Shown here: positions 8,949-18,236 of the stretch, one piece after another
Position numbering within the stretch: position 1 is the stretch's first letter
How the letters are laid out: each line of letters begins with the position of its first letter
NCBI RefSeq assembly: GCF_004331675.1
Contig: NZ_SJSN01000001.1
Location: forward strand, 558,001 to 622,000
DNA: 64,000 nt
Source of the DNA: Pedobacter frigidisoli
GTDB taxonomy: Bacteria; Bacteroidota; Bacteroidia; Sphingobacteriales; Sphingobacteriaceae
Direction of reading: 5' to 3'
Notes under the pieces: generated by a model
Databases searched by the model: none
What the model was told of the DNA's origin: nothing
Seen by the model: the letters and a program-made list of their open reading frames with translations, nothing else
Program-made: the position numbers and the translations under genes

Positions 8949-10580
8949 TTATTTGTCAATTCTAAACCAATCATATTCTGCAATACCAGAATCATTGGTT
9001 TGCGTATCTCTTATTGCGAAAATCCCGACTTTTGCACCAATCCATTGCCCCGCTGTAGCTTGAAATTCATCGCCTACATTGGTGAAATTTATTCCATCCT
9101 CACTAAAACTGAATTGGCATTTTGCACCTTCGGAAACCTTAACCCTCAATTGAATGGTTCCTGATTTAAGCTTATTGATCTCTTTCTCATTTTCCGCTTT
9201 GCCTTTGTCGGCACCTTGGCAAACCCCATAAACAATATACAATCCGTCCTTTTTACTTTTGATACTGATTTTCGCATAACTCCTACCCATCACCACCAAA
9301 CCTATTTGCTCATTTTCTAATTTAGGATTAGGCTTAAAAGTAACCTTGGTTGTCGCCGTAAATTCATCATCAGGAAATTTTTGCATCAATAGATTCTGTA
9401 CATCCCACAGGTTTTTAGCATCGTCGGGCATTTTGGTGGTATAAAGTTTTAATACGCTTTTATTGGCATCTGTAAATAGCCACGTGGGTTGCGGATTTGC
9501 TTGCCATTGCCATTGCAAACCTAAATCAGCAGCTCCAAATTCGTCACTTTCAACAGCTGTCTCTATCGGATAAACCTTGCCAACATTCGGTTTTTTAAAA
9601 GTGATAACGGGTTCGCCGATGCCATCGCCATCTTTATCAATGCCAATAACTGGCCAATTGTTTATCCACTTCATTGGCTGCAAATGCACCACTCTTCCAT
9701 AAGCATCCTTATCTTGAAAGTGCAAAAACCAATCTTCGCCATTTTGTGTGTTTACCCAAGCGCCTTGATGAGGCCCGTTTATAGTCGATTTCCCCTGATC
9801 CATCGCCACTTTTCTTTCATAAGGGCCGTAAATATTCTTACTTCTTAATATCAGTTGCCAGCCTGTAGAAACTCCTCCCGCTGGCGCAAATAGATAATAA
9901 TAACCATTTCGCTTATATACTTTTGGCCCCTCAATTGTTGGGTCTAATTCATGGCCATCATAAACTATTCTTCCCGTTTCAGTCGCTCTCGAACCATCAG
10001 CTGTAAGTGGCATAACGGCCAAAACACTTTTAATTCCAGCCCTGCTACCAGCGTAAGCATAAGCCAAATAAGCTTTTCCATCCTCATCCCAAAACGGACA
10101 AGGATCAATTAAGCCTTTGCCTGCCGCAACTAATTTCGGTGCAGACCATTCGCCAGTAATTGTTTTTGCTTTGGTAAGGTAAATTCCGAAATCAGGATCT
10201 GGATAATAAATATAAAACTCACCGTTTCGGTAACGGATTGAGGGTGCCCAAACGCCATTTCCATGTTGTGTTTTCTCAAAATGATCAAATGGTGGCTGAC
10301 GTTTTAACGCATGACCGATTATTTTCCAGTTCACTAAATCTTTTGAATGCAGAATTGGCAAGCCTGGAATGGCATCGAAACTGGATGCAATCATATAAAA
10401 ATCATCGCCTACACGAATGGCATCAGGATCTGAATAATCGGCATTAATTATTGGGTTTTTATAAGTTCCATTGCCTTGATCGGCAACCCAAACCTTAGAT
10501 ATATAATTTGTTTTTGGCGCTTGAGCAAAGCTGTTTAGGCAAAGGCTACAGACGAGAATAGAATGGAATATAAATTTCAT
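8949..10580 (-). CDS. Glycoside hydrolase family 43 protein with C-terminal lectin-like domain
   Basis: A 543-residue protein with a signal peptide (about 1-19, ending SFAQ). The GH43 five-bladed propeller covers about 35-330: NADYSDPDAIRVGDDFYMI carries the catalytic-base Asp, and TIEGPKVYKRNGYYYLF carries the general-acid Glu. Residues ~345-543 resemble the concanavalin-like C-terminal domain of GH43 xylosidase/arabinofuranosidase-like enzymes (DEFTATTKVTF, GLVVMGRSYAKI). It probably removes arabinose, xylose or galactose side chains from pectin or hemicellulose; the sugar cannot be decided from sequence alone. It is co-directional with the CE12 esterase, 125 bp away. Confidence 0.88.
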   Translation of the reverse strand: MKFIFHSILVCSLCLNSFAQAPKTNYISKVWVADQGNGTYKNPIINADYSDPDAIRVGDDFYMIASSFDAIPGLPILHSKDLVNWKIIGHALKRQPPFDHFEKTQHGNGVWAPSIRYRNGEFYIYYPDPDFGIYLTKAKTITGEWSAPKLVAAGKGLIDPCPFWDEDGKAYLAYAYAGSRAGIKSVLAVMPLTADGSRATETGRIVYDGHELDPTIEGPKVYKRNGYYYLFAPAGGVSTGWQLILRSKNIYGPYERKVAMDQGKSTINGPHQGAWVNTQNGEDWFLHFQDKDAYGRVVHLQPMKWINNWPVIGIDKDGDGIGEPVITFKKPNVGKVYPIETAVESDEFGAADLGLQWQWQANPQPTWLFTDANKSVLKLYTTKMPDDAKNLWDVQNLLMQKFPDDEFTATTKVTFKPNPKLENEQIGLVVMGRSYAKISIKSKKDGLYIVYGVCQGADKGKAENEKEINKLKSGTIQLRVKVSEGAKCQFSFSEDGINFTNVGDEFQATAGQWIGAKVGIFAIRDTQTNDSGIAEYDWFRIDK

Positions 10581-10640
10581 TTTTATATAATATTTGCTTG
10601 GAATAGCCTACCCGCCATTGCAATGGAAATATAACCAAAA

Positions 10641-10665
10641 AACCCCGATGTTTCGCATCGGGGTT
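10641..10665 (-). terminator. Intrinsic terminator of the OmpA-like gene
   Basis: CCCCGATG (10643-10650) pairs with CATCGGGG (10656-10663) across a TTTCG loop. The A-run on the plus strand at 10637-10642 gives a T-tract on the minus strand, downstream of the OmpA family gene. Confidence 0.85.
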
Positions 10666-10706
10666 GGACATATAATGACCTCATAGGTAGAGGGAATTTG
10701 TGAATA

Positions 10707-11384
10707 CTATCCTTGTTTTTGTGCTGAAGCTTTTAATGCATCGTTAGCAACAATTACAATTTCTACACGACGGTTAGCTGTACGACCTGCGTCAGTTTCG
10801 TTATCTGCAATTGGCTCGGCAAAACCTTTACCAATAGTTACCAATCTTGATGCTGGTACACCTTGAGAAACCGCATAAGCTTTAACAGCTGCTGCTCTTC
10901 TTTCAGATAAACCCATATTATATTGTTCTGTACCACGGCTATCAGTATGACCAATAATCTTGATATCTGTATCTGGATATTGGTTTAATGATGAAGCTAA
11001 ACTCTGAACGTTTGTTTTAGCGGCATCTTTCAATGCGGTTTTATCGAAATCGAATAAAATACCACTATCAAATTTTACAATAATACCTTCACCCTCACGA
11101 ATAACCTCTGCATTTGGAATTGCTTTCTGAATTTCGGCTGCTTGTCTATCCATCCTACGACCAATAAAAGCTCCAGCCGTACCACCAATAGCGCCACCAA
11201 TTAAAGCACCAACTGCTGTGTTACCAGCTTTTTTGCCAATTAATGCACCAATTACACCACCGGCAGCAGCACCAATACCAGCACCTTTTTGTGTTTTAGT
11301 TAAACTATCACAACTTTGGAATGCCATTGAACCTACCGCTAATCCTATACTTAATGTTGCTATTCTTACTTTTGAAATACTCAT
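10707..11384 (-). CDS. OmpA family lipoprotein with glycine zipper
   Basis: A 225-residue protein with a lipobox-like end of the signal peptide (AFQSC, Cys25), a glycine-zipper segment (about 33-80: repeated GAAAGG, GALIGG and GTAGAF motifs) and a C-terminal OmpA domain (about 95-215). The OmpA domain shows the peptidoglycan-binding pattern HTDSRG, LSERRA and NRRVEI. It is probably an outer-membrane lipoprotein holding the membrane to the cell wall, of the YiaD/Omp16 type. It is transcribed alone, with a clear terminator downstream. Confidence 0.9.
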   Translation of the reverse strand: MSISKVRIATLSIGLAVGSMAFQSCDSLTKTQKGAGIGAAAGGVIGALIGKKAGNTAVGALIGGAIGGTAGAFIGRRMDRQAAEIQKAIPNAEVIREGEGIIVKFDSGILFDFDKTALKDAAKTNVQSLASSLNQYPDTDIKIIGHTDSRGTEQYNMGLSERRAAAVKAYAVSQGVPASRLVTIGKGFAEPIADNETDAGRTANRRVEIVIVANDALKASAQKQG

Positions 11385-11505
11385 AATAATCTAGATTTAT
11401 AATTCTACCGTTCGTATTCAAACACGATGCCAAAAAAGATTGAAAAACGATTTTCTTGAAATTTTCACTGTTTAGCGCTAAAAAGAATATTTTTTGATCA
11501 AAAAA

Positions 11506-11533
11506 AAAGCGCTCAGAGAAAACCGAGCGCTTT
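11506..11533 (-). terminator. Intrinsic terminator of the DUF5687 ABC operon
   Basis: AAAGCGCTC (11506-11514) pairs with GAGCGCTTT (11525-11533). The A-run at 11501-11508 is the minus-strand T-tract. It ends the transcript of the ABC transporter genes. Confidence 0.85.
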
Positions 11534-11558
11534 AAATGTATCATTCTTAGTACAAAAA

Positions 11559-12251
11559 CTAGGCTGAGAAGTAACTCTCCAACTCTTTTAGTGTATTTTC
11601 ATCGGTCTTGAAATCCTTAATTACTTTTCCCTTTTCCACCAAAATAATGCGACTACAAACATCGGTAACATGGTTTAAATCGTGACTTGAGATAAAAGTG
11701 GTCATGTTGCCAGGAAATTCCTTTAAAAGTTTTTTCAAACGAATTTGAGTAGTTGGATCGAGGTTGGCAAATGGCTCATCTAATATTAATAACTCTGGTT
11801 TTTGCATCAGCGCTGCAGCTATACCAACCTTATTCTGGTTTCCCTTACTAAAATCCCGGATATATTTTCCACTAGTTAAAATTTCCCCATTAAAAAATTC
11901 CCCATATTGGGTTAAATAATTAGCAACATCTGCAACACCTAAATTATTTAAGCTTCCAATAAAGGTGAAATATTCCTCCGGTGTTAAATAATCAATCAAA
12001 AAACCCTCATCCAAAAATGATGCAGTATAATTTTTCCAATTATCACTTTGCATTACATTCTCTCCCTTGGATAAAATCTCACCCTCTGTTGGGCGAATTA
12101 AATCTAAAATCATACGAAAGAACGTGGTTTTACCAGCGCCATTATTACCAACTAAACCAATGGTTTCGCCTTGCTCTATTTGGATGTGCTCAATGTTTAC
12201 AACAGTTTTGTCGCCATAAACCTTTTTCAAATTTTTTACTTCTAAAATCAT
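11559..12251 (-). CDS. ABC transporter ATP-binding protein
   Basis: A 230-residue nucleotide-binding subunit. Walker A is GNNGAGKTT (about 36-44), a signature-like segment is FSKGNQNKVGIAAAL (about 134-148) and Walker B is LLILDEPFANLD (about 154-165), followed by the H-loop in ISSHDLNH. The signature departs from the canonical LSGGQ (FSKGN), as is common in exporter or ABC-2 type systems. It starts two bases after the stop of the DUF5687 permease, so they form one operon and one transporter in the inner membrane. The substrate is unknown. Confidence 0.92.
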   Translation of the reverse strand: MILEVKNLKKVYGDKTVVNIEHIQIEQGETIGLVGNNGAGKTTFFRMILDLIRPTEGEILSKGENVMQSDNWKNYTASFLDEGFLIDYLTPEEYFTFIGSLNNLGVADVANYLTQYGEFFNGEILTSGKYIRDFSKGNQNKVGIAAALMQKPELLILDEPFANLDPTTQIRLKKLLKEFPGNMTTFISSHDLNHVTDVCSRIILVEKGKVIKDFKTDENTLKELESYFSA

Positions 12252-12253
12252 AA

Positions 12254-13726
12254 TTATTCTCTAAAGCCTTCGGCTATTTTATAACGTTGTTGTTCAAATC
12301 TTTTTGTGATGAAATTAACCCAGAAACCACGCATCAGTAAGTTTATCAAACCAAATAATCCAACGGCAAATAAGCCCCAGTATGGTTTATCCATAATACC
12401 AAAAGGCACGTAAACTAAAATTGGAAGCAGAATGAAAGGAAAACCCAAGATCCATTGTGTTGCGCCCACACCTTGCCAGTTAAAGCTGGCGCTTTTGTTG
12501 ATCTCCAACCGTTTATAATTTAAAGTAGCGAAGTATAAAACCATCACTGTTCCAAAACCAATGTTGTACAAAAAGGCCGCCAAGTGCAATAGCAGCAACT
12601 TCGGACTCATAAAACCATAGAAACTCGCCAATAAAGTGATTACAATTGAGGCAATGGTAAAGAGCAGAAACTTTGCTTTTATAAAATCCTTGGGGTTTAT
12701 TTTATTGGTTAACAACCCATCGAAATGCGCACTTTGCCACCCAAACATAAACTGTCCATAAGTAATAATTGAAATTCCCGTCATGAAAATCGCTGCAAAA
12801 ATCATTCTTCCAAAAGAATCAGAATCTATCATTGGCTGCTTGTAAAAAAGGAAGCCATAAAAAAGGAAGATAAAACCCATTAAAACCGAGTTTCGTGGTC
12901 GTTTGTGGCGAATAATCAACTTTAATTCCAAGGCGGCAAGCTCTCCAACTTTTCCAAAACGATTTAAAAAAGCGTAGTCTGTACTCACTTTTTTCTCTTG
13001 TTTAGATCCAAGCTCCTCAATATATAAATTGCTAGTTAAAAAATTTGAGTTAATATAAAATACTGCCACCGTTGCCAAAGTGAAACCAAAACCCAAATAT
13101 GGTCGCTCGGCAATGGCCCTGAAAACATAATCAGAAGCAGACATTAACGAAATAATCTTATAATATTCTAACGCAGCAAAAACTGCAATTAGGATTAGGC
13201 CACCTAAACTGTAAAGTACATTGGTTATCGATTTCCTTTTGATGTAAAGAATTAAATAGTTGTTAAAAACGGTTATGGAAAGTATAGAAACGACGTACAT
13301 TATTGTGGCAAAGGCACCATACTCATCTGCAATTTCGATAAAAATGAAAGGAAAAAATAAGAAAAACGGCCAAAGGTTAAATGCAGAAAAAAGTGCCTTA
13401 ACGTTTAAGAAGTTGATGATTTTACTTTTGGGAATCCTTAAATGCAAATATGGGATAACACTTAGCGTTGGCAATTCTTGCAGTTGCAATCGCATTAAAA
13501 AATCGAGTGCAAAATAATAAAGGATAATTCCGTTGAAGCTTTTAAGAATATCTTGATTTGGAAAGATCTTTGGCAGGAAAATGGTCATTCCAAAACCAAC
13601 TCCAACAGCAACAGCTAAGAAATAAAGCATGAAAAAACCCAGCACAACCTGGGCAGCAATGCTACCACCTCTGTTTCGCGATCGCCAAAAAGATTTCCTT
13701 TGATGGCTTAAAAATGTACTCAGCAT
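12254..13726 (-). CDS. DUF5687 family ABC-2-like permease
   Basis: A 490-residue membrane protein with about twelve hydrophobic helices. The N-terminus (LSHQRKSFWRSRNRGG) is typical of DUF5687, a Bacteroidota membrane family encoded next to an ABC ATPase. The pairing with the ATP-binding gene two bases downstream supports a role as permease of an ABC-type exporter. What is transported is not known. The first gene of the pair lies about 60 bp past the end of rarA on the same strand, so a shared transcript with rarA is possible. Confidence 0.8.
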   Translation of the reverse strand: MLSTFLSHQRKSFWRSRNRGGSIAAQVVLGFFMLYFLAVAVGVGFGMTIFLPKIFPNQDILKSFNGIILYYFALDFLMRLQLQELPTLSVIPYLHLRIPKSKIINFLNVKALFSAFNLWPFFLFFPFIFIEIADEYGAFATIMYVVSILSITVFNNYLILYIKRKSITNVLYSLGGLILIAVFAALEYYKIISLMSASDYVFRAIAERPYLGFGFTLATVAVFYINSNFLTSNLYIEELGSKQEKKVSTDYAFLNRFGKVGELAALELKLIIRHKRPRNSVLMGFIFLFYGFLFYKQPMIDSDSFGRMIFAAIFMTGISIITYGQFMFGWQSAHFDGLLTNKINPKDFIKAKFLLFTIASIVITLLASFYGFMSPKLLLLHLAAFLYNIGFGTVMVLYFATLNYKRLEINKSASFNWQGVGATQWILGFPFILLPILVYVPFGIMDKPYWGLFAVGLFGLINLLMRGFWVNFITKRFEQQRYKIAEGFRE

Positions 13727-13783
13727 ATGTAGTTTTAGGTTTTAGTTCTTTTAATTAGTTGCCAGTGGGGATGAATTGTTACA

Positions 13784-15064
13784 CTAATAATTGTATTTAT
13801 CTTTCCAATTTTGTTTTAATTTTTCACGAAGCTTTTCCTCTGCAGGATTTTTACCAGGGTCGTAAAGTTTGGTTCCGCTCAACTCATCGGGAAAATACTC
13901 TTGCGCCTCGAAATTCCCCTCATAACCATGCGAATATTTATAATCTTTTCCGTAACCAATATTCTTCATCAACTTTGTTGGCGCATTACGAATGTGCAAT
14001 GGCACGGGCAAGTTTCCTGTCTGCTTTACTAAAGCCTGTGCTTGATTTATGGCTTCGTAAGACGCGTTGCTTTTTGCTGAACTCGCCAAGTAAGTTACGC
14101 ATTGCGATAGAATAATCCGTGCTTCAGGATAACCGATTACATTAACTGCGGTAAAACAATTGTTGGCAAGCAGCAGCGCATTTGGATTGGCATTCCCAAT
14201 ATCCTCAGATGATAAAATCAATAGTCTTCGGGCAATAAATAAAGGGTCTTCGCCACCCTCTATCATTCTGGCCAGCCAATAAACCGCAGCATTTGGGTCG
14301 CTACCGCGGATGGATTTAATAAAAGCAGAAATAATATCGTAGTGTTGCTCGCCAGCCTTGTCGTAAAGTGCTAAATTTTGCTGTGCATGAGCGAGAACGT
14401 TCTCATTGGTCAAAGTGATTTTTTCGCCACCAATTCCGTTAACCGCAATTTCTAAAACATTCAAAAGTTTGCGGGCATCGCCTCCTGAAAGGCGGATTAA
14501 AGCTTCGTGTTCTTTAATGGTGATATTTTTTTCAGCAAGGACTGCATCTTTTTTAATCGCCGTTTTTAATAAACCCGCAAGCTCTTGTTCGGTTAGAGAT
14601 TTTAAAATATAAACCTGGCAACGGGAAAGTAAAGCGGAAATCACTTCGAATGATGGATTTTCTGTAGTGGCACCAATGAGCGTTACCAAACCACGTTCTA
14701 CCGCACCAAGCAAACTATCTTGCTGCGATTTACTGAAACGGTGAATCTCATCAATAAACAAAATGGGCAAACCCAAGAAACTATCTTTTAAAGCCGCAGC
14801 CTTATCAATTACCTCACGGATATCTTTTACGCCGCTGTTAATGGCGCTCAAGTTAAAAAAGGGTCTGTCTAAAGTTTGAGAAATAATGTACGCCAATGTA
14901 GTTTTTCCAACACCTGGCGGTCCCCAGAAAATCATCGATGGCAGCTGACTGCTTTCTATCGCCTTGCGCAACACCGCCCCCACACCAACCAAATGTTTTT
15001 GCCCCACATATTCATCTAAATTTTGGGGGCGCATTCTTTCGGCTAATGGTGCTTGGTTTTGCAT
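13784..15064 (-). CDS. rarA: Replication-associated recombination protein A (RarA/MgsA)
   Basis: A 426-residue AAA+ ATPase close to the usual family length. It has LAERMRPQNLDEYVGQ at the N-terminus, Walker A GPPGVGKTT (about 48-56), Walker B LFIDEIHRF (about 101-109), sensor 1 IGATTENPSF, and the RarA tetramerization region with RGSDPNAAVYW and SSEDIGNANP. RarA/MgsA acts at stalled replication forks and gaps and is conserved from bacteria to human WRNIP1. The start ATG is well placed; about 125 bp separates it from the divergent VOC gene. Confidence 0.95.
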   Translation of the reverse strand: MQNQAPLAERMRPQNLDEYVGQKHLVGVGAVLRKAIESSQLPSMIFWGPPGVGKTTLAYIISQTLDRPFFNLSAINSGVKDIREVIDKAAALKDSFLGLPILFIDEIHRFSKSQQDSLLGAVERGLVTLIGATTENPSFEVISALLSRCQVYILKSLTEQELAGLLKTAIKKDAVLAEKNITIKEHEALIRLSGGDARKLLNVLEIAVNGIGGEKITLTNENVLAHAQQNLALYDKAGEQHYDIISAFIKSIRGSDPNAAVYWLARMIEGGEDPLFIARRLLILSSEDIGNANPNALLLANNCFTAVNVIGYPEARIILSQCVTYLASSAKSNASYEAINQAQALVKQTGNLPVPLHIRNAPTKLMKNIGYGKDYKYSHGYEGNFEAQEYFPDELSGTKLYDPGKNPAEEKLREKLKQNWKDKYNY

Positions 15065-15191
15065 AATGGTAAATATATAAAAAATGGTTATTTTGGAGGA
15101 AGATTGTTGATACTAACCAAATATCGAAAACTCAATTTCGAACAATAATCCAAACTAAAACAATTAGTTAAAAGCTTAGTTCTATAAAGCT

Positions 15192-15572
15192 ATGGAAATT
15201 AAAAATTTAGACCACCTTGTACTTACTGTTGCAAATATTGAAAACACCTGCAAATTTTATAAAAATGCGCTGGGCATGGAAATAATCGGATTTGGCGAAA
15301 ACCGAAAAGCATTGAAGTTTGGTAATCAAAAAATCAATCTGCATCAATTTGGAAATGAAATTGAACCTAAAGCATACAAGCCTATGCCAGGCACGGCCGA
15401 TTTATGCTTTATTACGGATTTTCCGATTAAGGATGTTATTAATGAATTAAACCAAAACGGAATTGAAATTGAACAGGGCCCTGTTGAACGAACAGGTGCA
15501 AACGGCAAGATTGTTTCTGTTTACCTCCGCGACCCTGATTGCAATTTGATTGAGGTAAGTAATTATTTGTAA
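15192..15572 (+). CDS. VOC family protein (glyoxalase/bleomycin-resistance fold)
   Basis: A 126-residue single-domain protein with two beta-alpha-beta-beta-beta modules: LDHLVLTVANIENTCKFY starts the first, with a metal-ligand-like His, and PGTADLCFITDF starts the second. It ends with RDPDCNLIEVSNYL, where the Glu of 'LIE' is the usual last metal ligand. It resembles the YwbC-like glyoxalase-related group. Substrate unknown; enzymes of this fold isomerize, cleave or bind small molecules in the cytoplasm. It is a lone gene, divergent from rarA. Confidence 0.88.
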   Translation: MEIKNLDHLVLTVANIENTCKFYKNALGMEIIGFGENRKALKFGNQKINLHQFGNEIEPKAYKPMPGTADLCFITDFPIKDVINELNQNGIEIEQGPVERTGANGKIVSVYLRDPDCNLIEVSNYL

Positions 15573-15905
15573 CTGACTGCTAATCAAAATTTATTGCTCT
15601 ACGCATTTTCATCCAGCTAAGCCCTAGTACTAAATCTTCGTTCAGCTCAATCCCTGCCTAACAAATTTTTTGGGTTGCATTATCTAATCCAATCCACTGA
15701 CTTAAATACAAAAAATTTAAGCAGGCAATTTTGTGTTTTCACTTGCTTATATTTTTTCAGCGGTGTTCAAGCTTGCTTCGTATGTCTTTTGTTGTCAAAA
15801 GAAAAAGCTGTCAGGCCAGGACAAATAAACACCCCGTCCTGCGGACACCCCTCTAAAAGAGGGGAATTATATATCGCATAACCTAAGAGCAAAAATCTAG
15901 CTAGG
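15573..15905. repeat. Gene-free convergent gap with a CCCC-hairpin repeat
   Basis: There is no credible open frame in these 333 bp between two converging genes. Positions 15830-15866 contain CCCGTCCTGCGGACA followed by a 7-bp hairpin CCCCTCT/AGAGGGG (15848-15864). I recognise this style of short repeat from Sphingobacteriaceae intergenic DNA; a genome search would be needed to count copies. It may act as a terminator for either gene, but it lacks a clean T-tract. Confidence 0.5.
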
Positions 15906-17213
15906 TTAGTCCTCTATTTTCGAATGGTGTTTCGTGTCTTTCATTGTAGTATATAAAACGAGTGAAATCAAAATACAAGCTGTAACATACCAATAAAAGT
16001 AATTTTCGTGACCGATATTCTTAAACCACAATGCTAAATATTCTGCAGTTCCGCCGAAAATGGCAACAGTTAAAGCGTAAGGCAAACCCACTCCCAGAGC
16101 CCTGATTTCTGCTGGAAATAGCTCCGCTTTAACCACAGCATTAATACTTGTGTAACCACTAACGATGATGAGTGCGCCAATCATCAACAAGAAAATAATC
16201 GTGGTATTCGTTTCGCTCGCCAAGCCTGTTAGAATTGGAACCGTACATAAAGTTCCTAAAACACCAAAGCCAATTAACAAGGGTTTTCTTCCAATTTTAT
16301 CAGATAATAAACCAAATAAAGGCTGCATAATTGCGAAAACCAAAAGTGAAATAAAAGATAATGTTGTTGAGGTTTCTTTGCTGAGGTGAACCGTATTTAC
16401 CAGAAACTTTTGCATGTAGGTACTGAAAGTGTAAAAAGCAATTGTTCCACCCAAAGTTAAACCTACAACAGTAAAAACCTCTTTTGGATAGGTTAGCAGT
16501 ACTTTAATTCCTCCCTTTTTTTCATCCTTATTTTTACTCTTAAATGCAGCGGTTTCATCGATATGTCTTCGTAAATAAAGGGCAATAAAGGAAAGAATTG
16601 CACCAATAAAAAATGGAATTCGCCAACCCCAATCGTGAAGTTCGGCTGGTGTTAAAAGCCAGTTTTGTAAAATTAACTGAATGCCAAGCGCCAGTAATTG
16701 TCCGCCGATTAAGGTTACATATTGAAAGCTCGAATAAAAACCACGATGTTTTTTGGTTGCCATTTCACTCAGATAAGTGGCCGAAGTTCCGTACTCACCT
16801 CCTGTACTCAAACCCTGAATTAATCGAGCAAAAACCAATAGCAGTGGTGCAAAAACACCAATTTGGTTATATCCTGGCGTTAAACCAATAATTAGCGAAC
16901 CAATCGCCATAATCAAAACGGAAAGTGTCATCGATTTTTTTCTTCCCATTTTATCAGCAATGCTTCCAAAAAGCCAACCGCCAATCGGGCGCATTAAAAA
17001 GCCTACAGCAAAAATCCCTGCGGTATCCAAAAGCTGGGCTGTGGGATTACTGTTCGGGAAAAAAGCTGGCGAGAAATATAAAGCAAAAGCCGAATAAGTG
17101 TACCAATCGTACCATTCTACAAGATTACCAACCGAACCGCCAAAAATAGATTTGAGCCTGTACTTTACTTCATCTATTTCTTTTGGCGTAAAATCGTTTG
17201 CGGATTGATTCAT
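15906..17213 (-). CDS. MFS transporter, metabolite:H+ symporter type (KgtP/ProP-like)
   Basis: A 435-residue inner-membrane protein with about twelve helices. The family-typical start SIFGGSVGNLVEWYDWYTYSA, the loop motif ADKMGRKKS between helices 2 and 3, RLIQGLSTGGEYGTSATYLSE in helix 4, and WGWRIPFFIGA are hallmarks of the MHS subgroup that includes the alpha-ketoglutarate permease KgtP and the proline/betaine transporter ProP. It has no long C-terminal coiled coil as in osmoregulated ProP, so uptake of a dicarboxylate or related acid is the better guess. It is a single gene. Confidence 0.9.
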   Translation of the reverse strand: MNQSANDFTPKEIDEVKYRLKSIFGGSVGNLVEWYDWYTYSAFALYFSPAFFPNSNPTAQLLDTAGIFAVGFLMRPIGGWLFGSIADKMGRKKSMTLSVLIMAIGSLIIGLTPGYNQIGVFAPLLLVFARLIQGLSTGGEYGTSATYLSEMATKKHRGFYSSFQYVTLIGGQLLALGIQLILQNWLLTPAELHDWGWRIPFFIGAILSFIALYLRRHIDETAAFKSKNKDEKKGGIKVLLTYPKEVFTVVGLTLGGTIAFYTFSTYMQKFLVNTVHLSKETSTTLSFISLLVFAIMQPLFGLLSDKIGRKPLLIGFGVLGTLCTVPILTGLASETNTTIIFLLMIGALIIVSGYTSINAVVKAELFPAEIRALGVGLPYALTVAIFGGTAEYLALWFKNIGHENYFYWYVTACILISLVLYTTMKDTKHHSKIED

Positions 17214-17387
17214 GATAAATGAGATGCTTGGTTGAGTGAATTTTGAATGAATGAATCAAAACAAATCGCCCTTGTATTGTTTAAAATATTTAAATTGGTT
17301 GATTGTAATATAGTGGGTGAATTGGGAATTTACAAGAACATAATGAAAAATCACTCATTCTCTCATTCAAAACTCAGTCATTAGAAC

Positions 17388-18119
17388 ATGAAAGATAATT
17401 TCTCTACCCAGGCAGCCGAATACGCAATTTATCGCCCAACCTATCCGCAAGAACTTTATGATTACCTTTTCACATTGGTTAAAAATAAGGAGGCGGCCTG
17501 GGATTGCGCTACAGGAAACGGACAAGTTGCAAGAGTTTTAGCGCAACATTTTCAAAGTGTTTACGCGACCGATATCAGCGAGAAACAATTAAGCCAAGCG
17601 CTGAAACTGCCAAATGTAGTTTATCAGGTAGAATCTTCAGATAAAGCCAATGTTCCAAATAATAGTTTTGATTTAATTACAGTTGCCCAAGCCATCCATT
17701 GGTTTAACTTCGATGCTTTTTATGCTGAAGTAAAAAGAACTTTAAAGCCTGATGGAATTTTGGCAGTTATTGGTTACGGTGTAATGTTTATTGATAAAAA
17801 GGTAGATAAGGCGATTCATAAATTATACGAAGATATCCTTGGGAAATACTGGGACAGCGAACGCAGGTATATCGAAGAGGGCTATAAAACGATTCCTTTT
17901 CCTTTTGAGGAAATTATTGCACCGCATTTCCAGATTAAAACTTCGTGGAGTTTCAACCAGATGATTGGCTATTTGAATACCTGGTCATCATTGCAACATT
18001 ATAAAAAAGCGAATGATAGAAACCCACTTGAATATATGTTTACGGAACTGAAAGAAGCTTGGGGAGATGATGCAGTTAAGGATGTGCACTTCCCGATTTT
18101 GTTACGGATTGGGAAGTAG
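17388..18119 (+). CDS. Class I SAM-dependent methyltransferase
   Basis: A 243-residue protein of the Methyltransf_11 type. Motif I is WDCATGNGQVARVLA (about 38-52), motif II follows with YATDISEKQL, and a DLITVAQAIHWF block corresponds to motif IV. The TQAAEYAIYRPTYP opening is shared with a broad group of uncharacterized methyltransferases related to yeast trans-aconitate methyltransferase-like proteins. Acceptor unknown. It is alone, and ends into a large inverted repeat shared with hisS. Confidence 0.85.
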   Translation: MKDNFSTQAAEYAIYRPTYPQELYDYLFTLVKNKEAAWDCATGNGQVARVLAQHFQSVYATDISEKQLSQALKLPNVVYQVESSDKANVPNNSFDLITVAQAIHWFNFDAFYAEVKRTLKPDGILAVIGYGVMFIDKKVDKAIHKLYEDILGKYWDSERRYIEEGYKTIPFPFEEIIAPHFQIKTSWSFNQMIGYLNTWSSLQHYKKANDRNPLEYMFTELKEAWGDDAVKDVHFPILLRIGK

Positions 18120-18122
18120 GGT

Positions 18123-18234
18123 TTAACCGCAAAGGAAAAGAAGAAAAACCGCAAAGAAACGCAAAGTTAGGTGCTTAATTAATGCTCCCAGCTTTGCGTT
18201 TCTTTGCGAAAAACTTGGCGCTCTTTGCGGTTAA
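18123..18234. terminator. Nested inverted repeat between converging genes
   Basis: Outer arms TTAACCGCAAAG (18123-18134) and CTTTGCGGTTAA (18223-18234) and inner arms of 17 bp (18150-18166 with 18192-18208) are both perfect. The repeat fills the space between the methyltransferase stop and the hisS stop. It can fold on either RNA, so it may terminate both. The CGCAAAG motif occurs four times. Confidence 0.7.
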
Positions 18235-18236
18235 TA

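Noticed and set aside
13759..14115. 118-residue plus-strand frame across the end of rarA
   Set aside because: It is antisense to a clear gene, lacks family similarity and has shadow-like composition.
15906..17213. Galacturonate importer
   Set aside because: The motifs are those of the KgtP/ProP-type MHS group and the gene is far from the pectin locus; the ExuT-like gene fits better.
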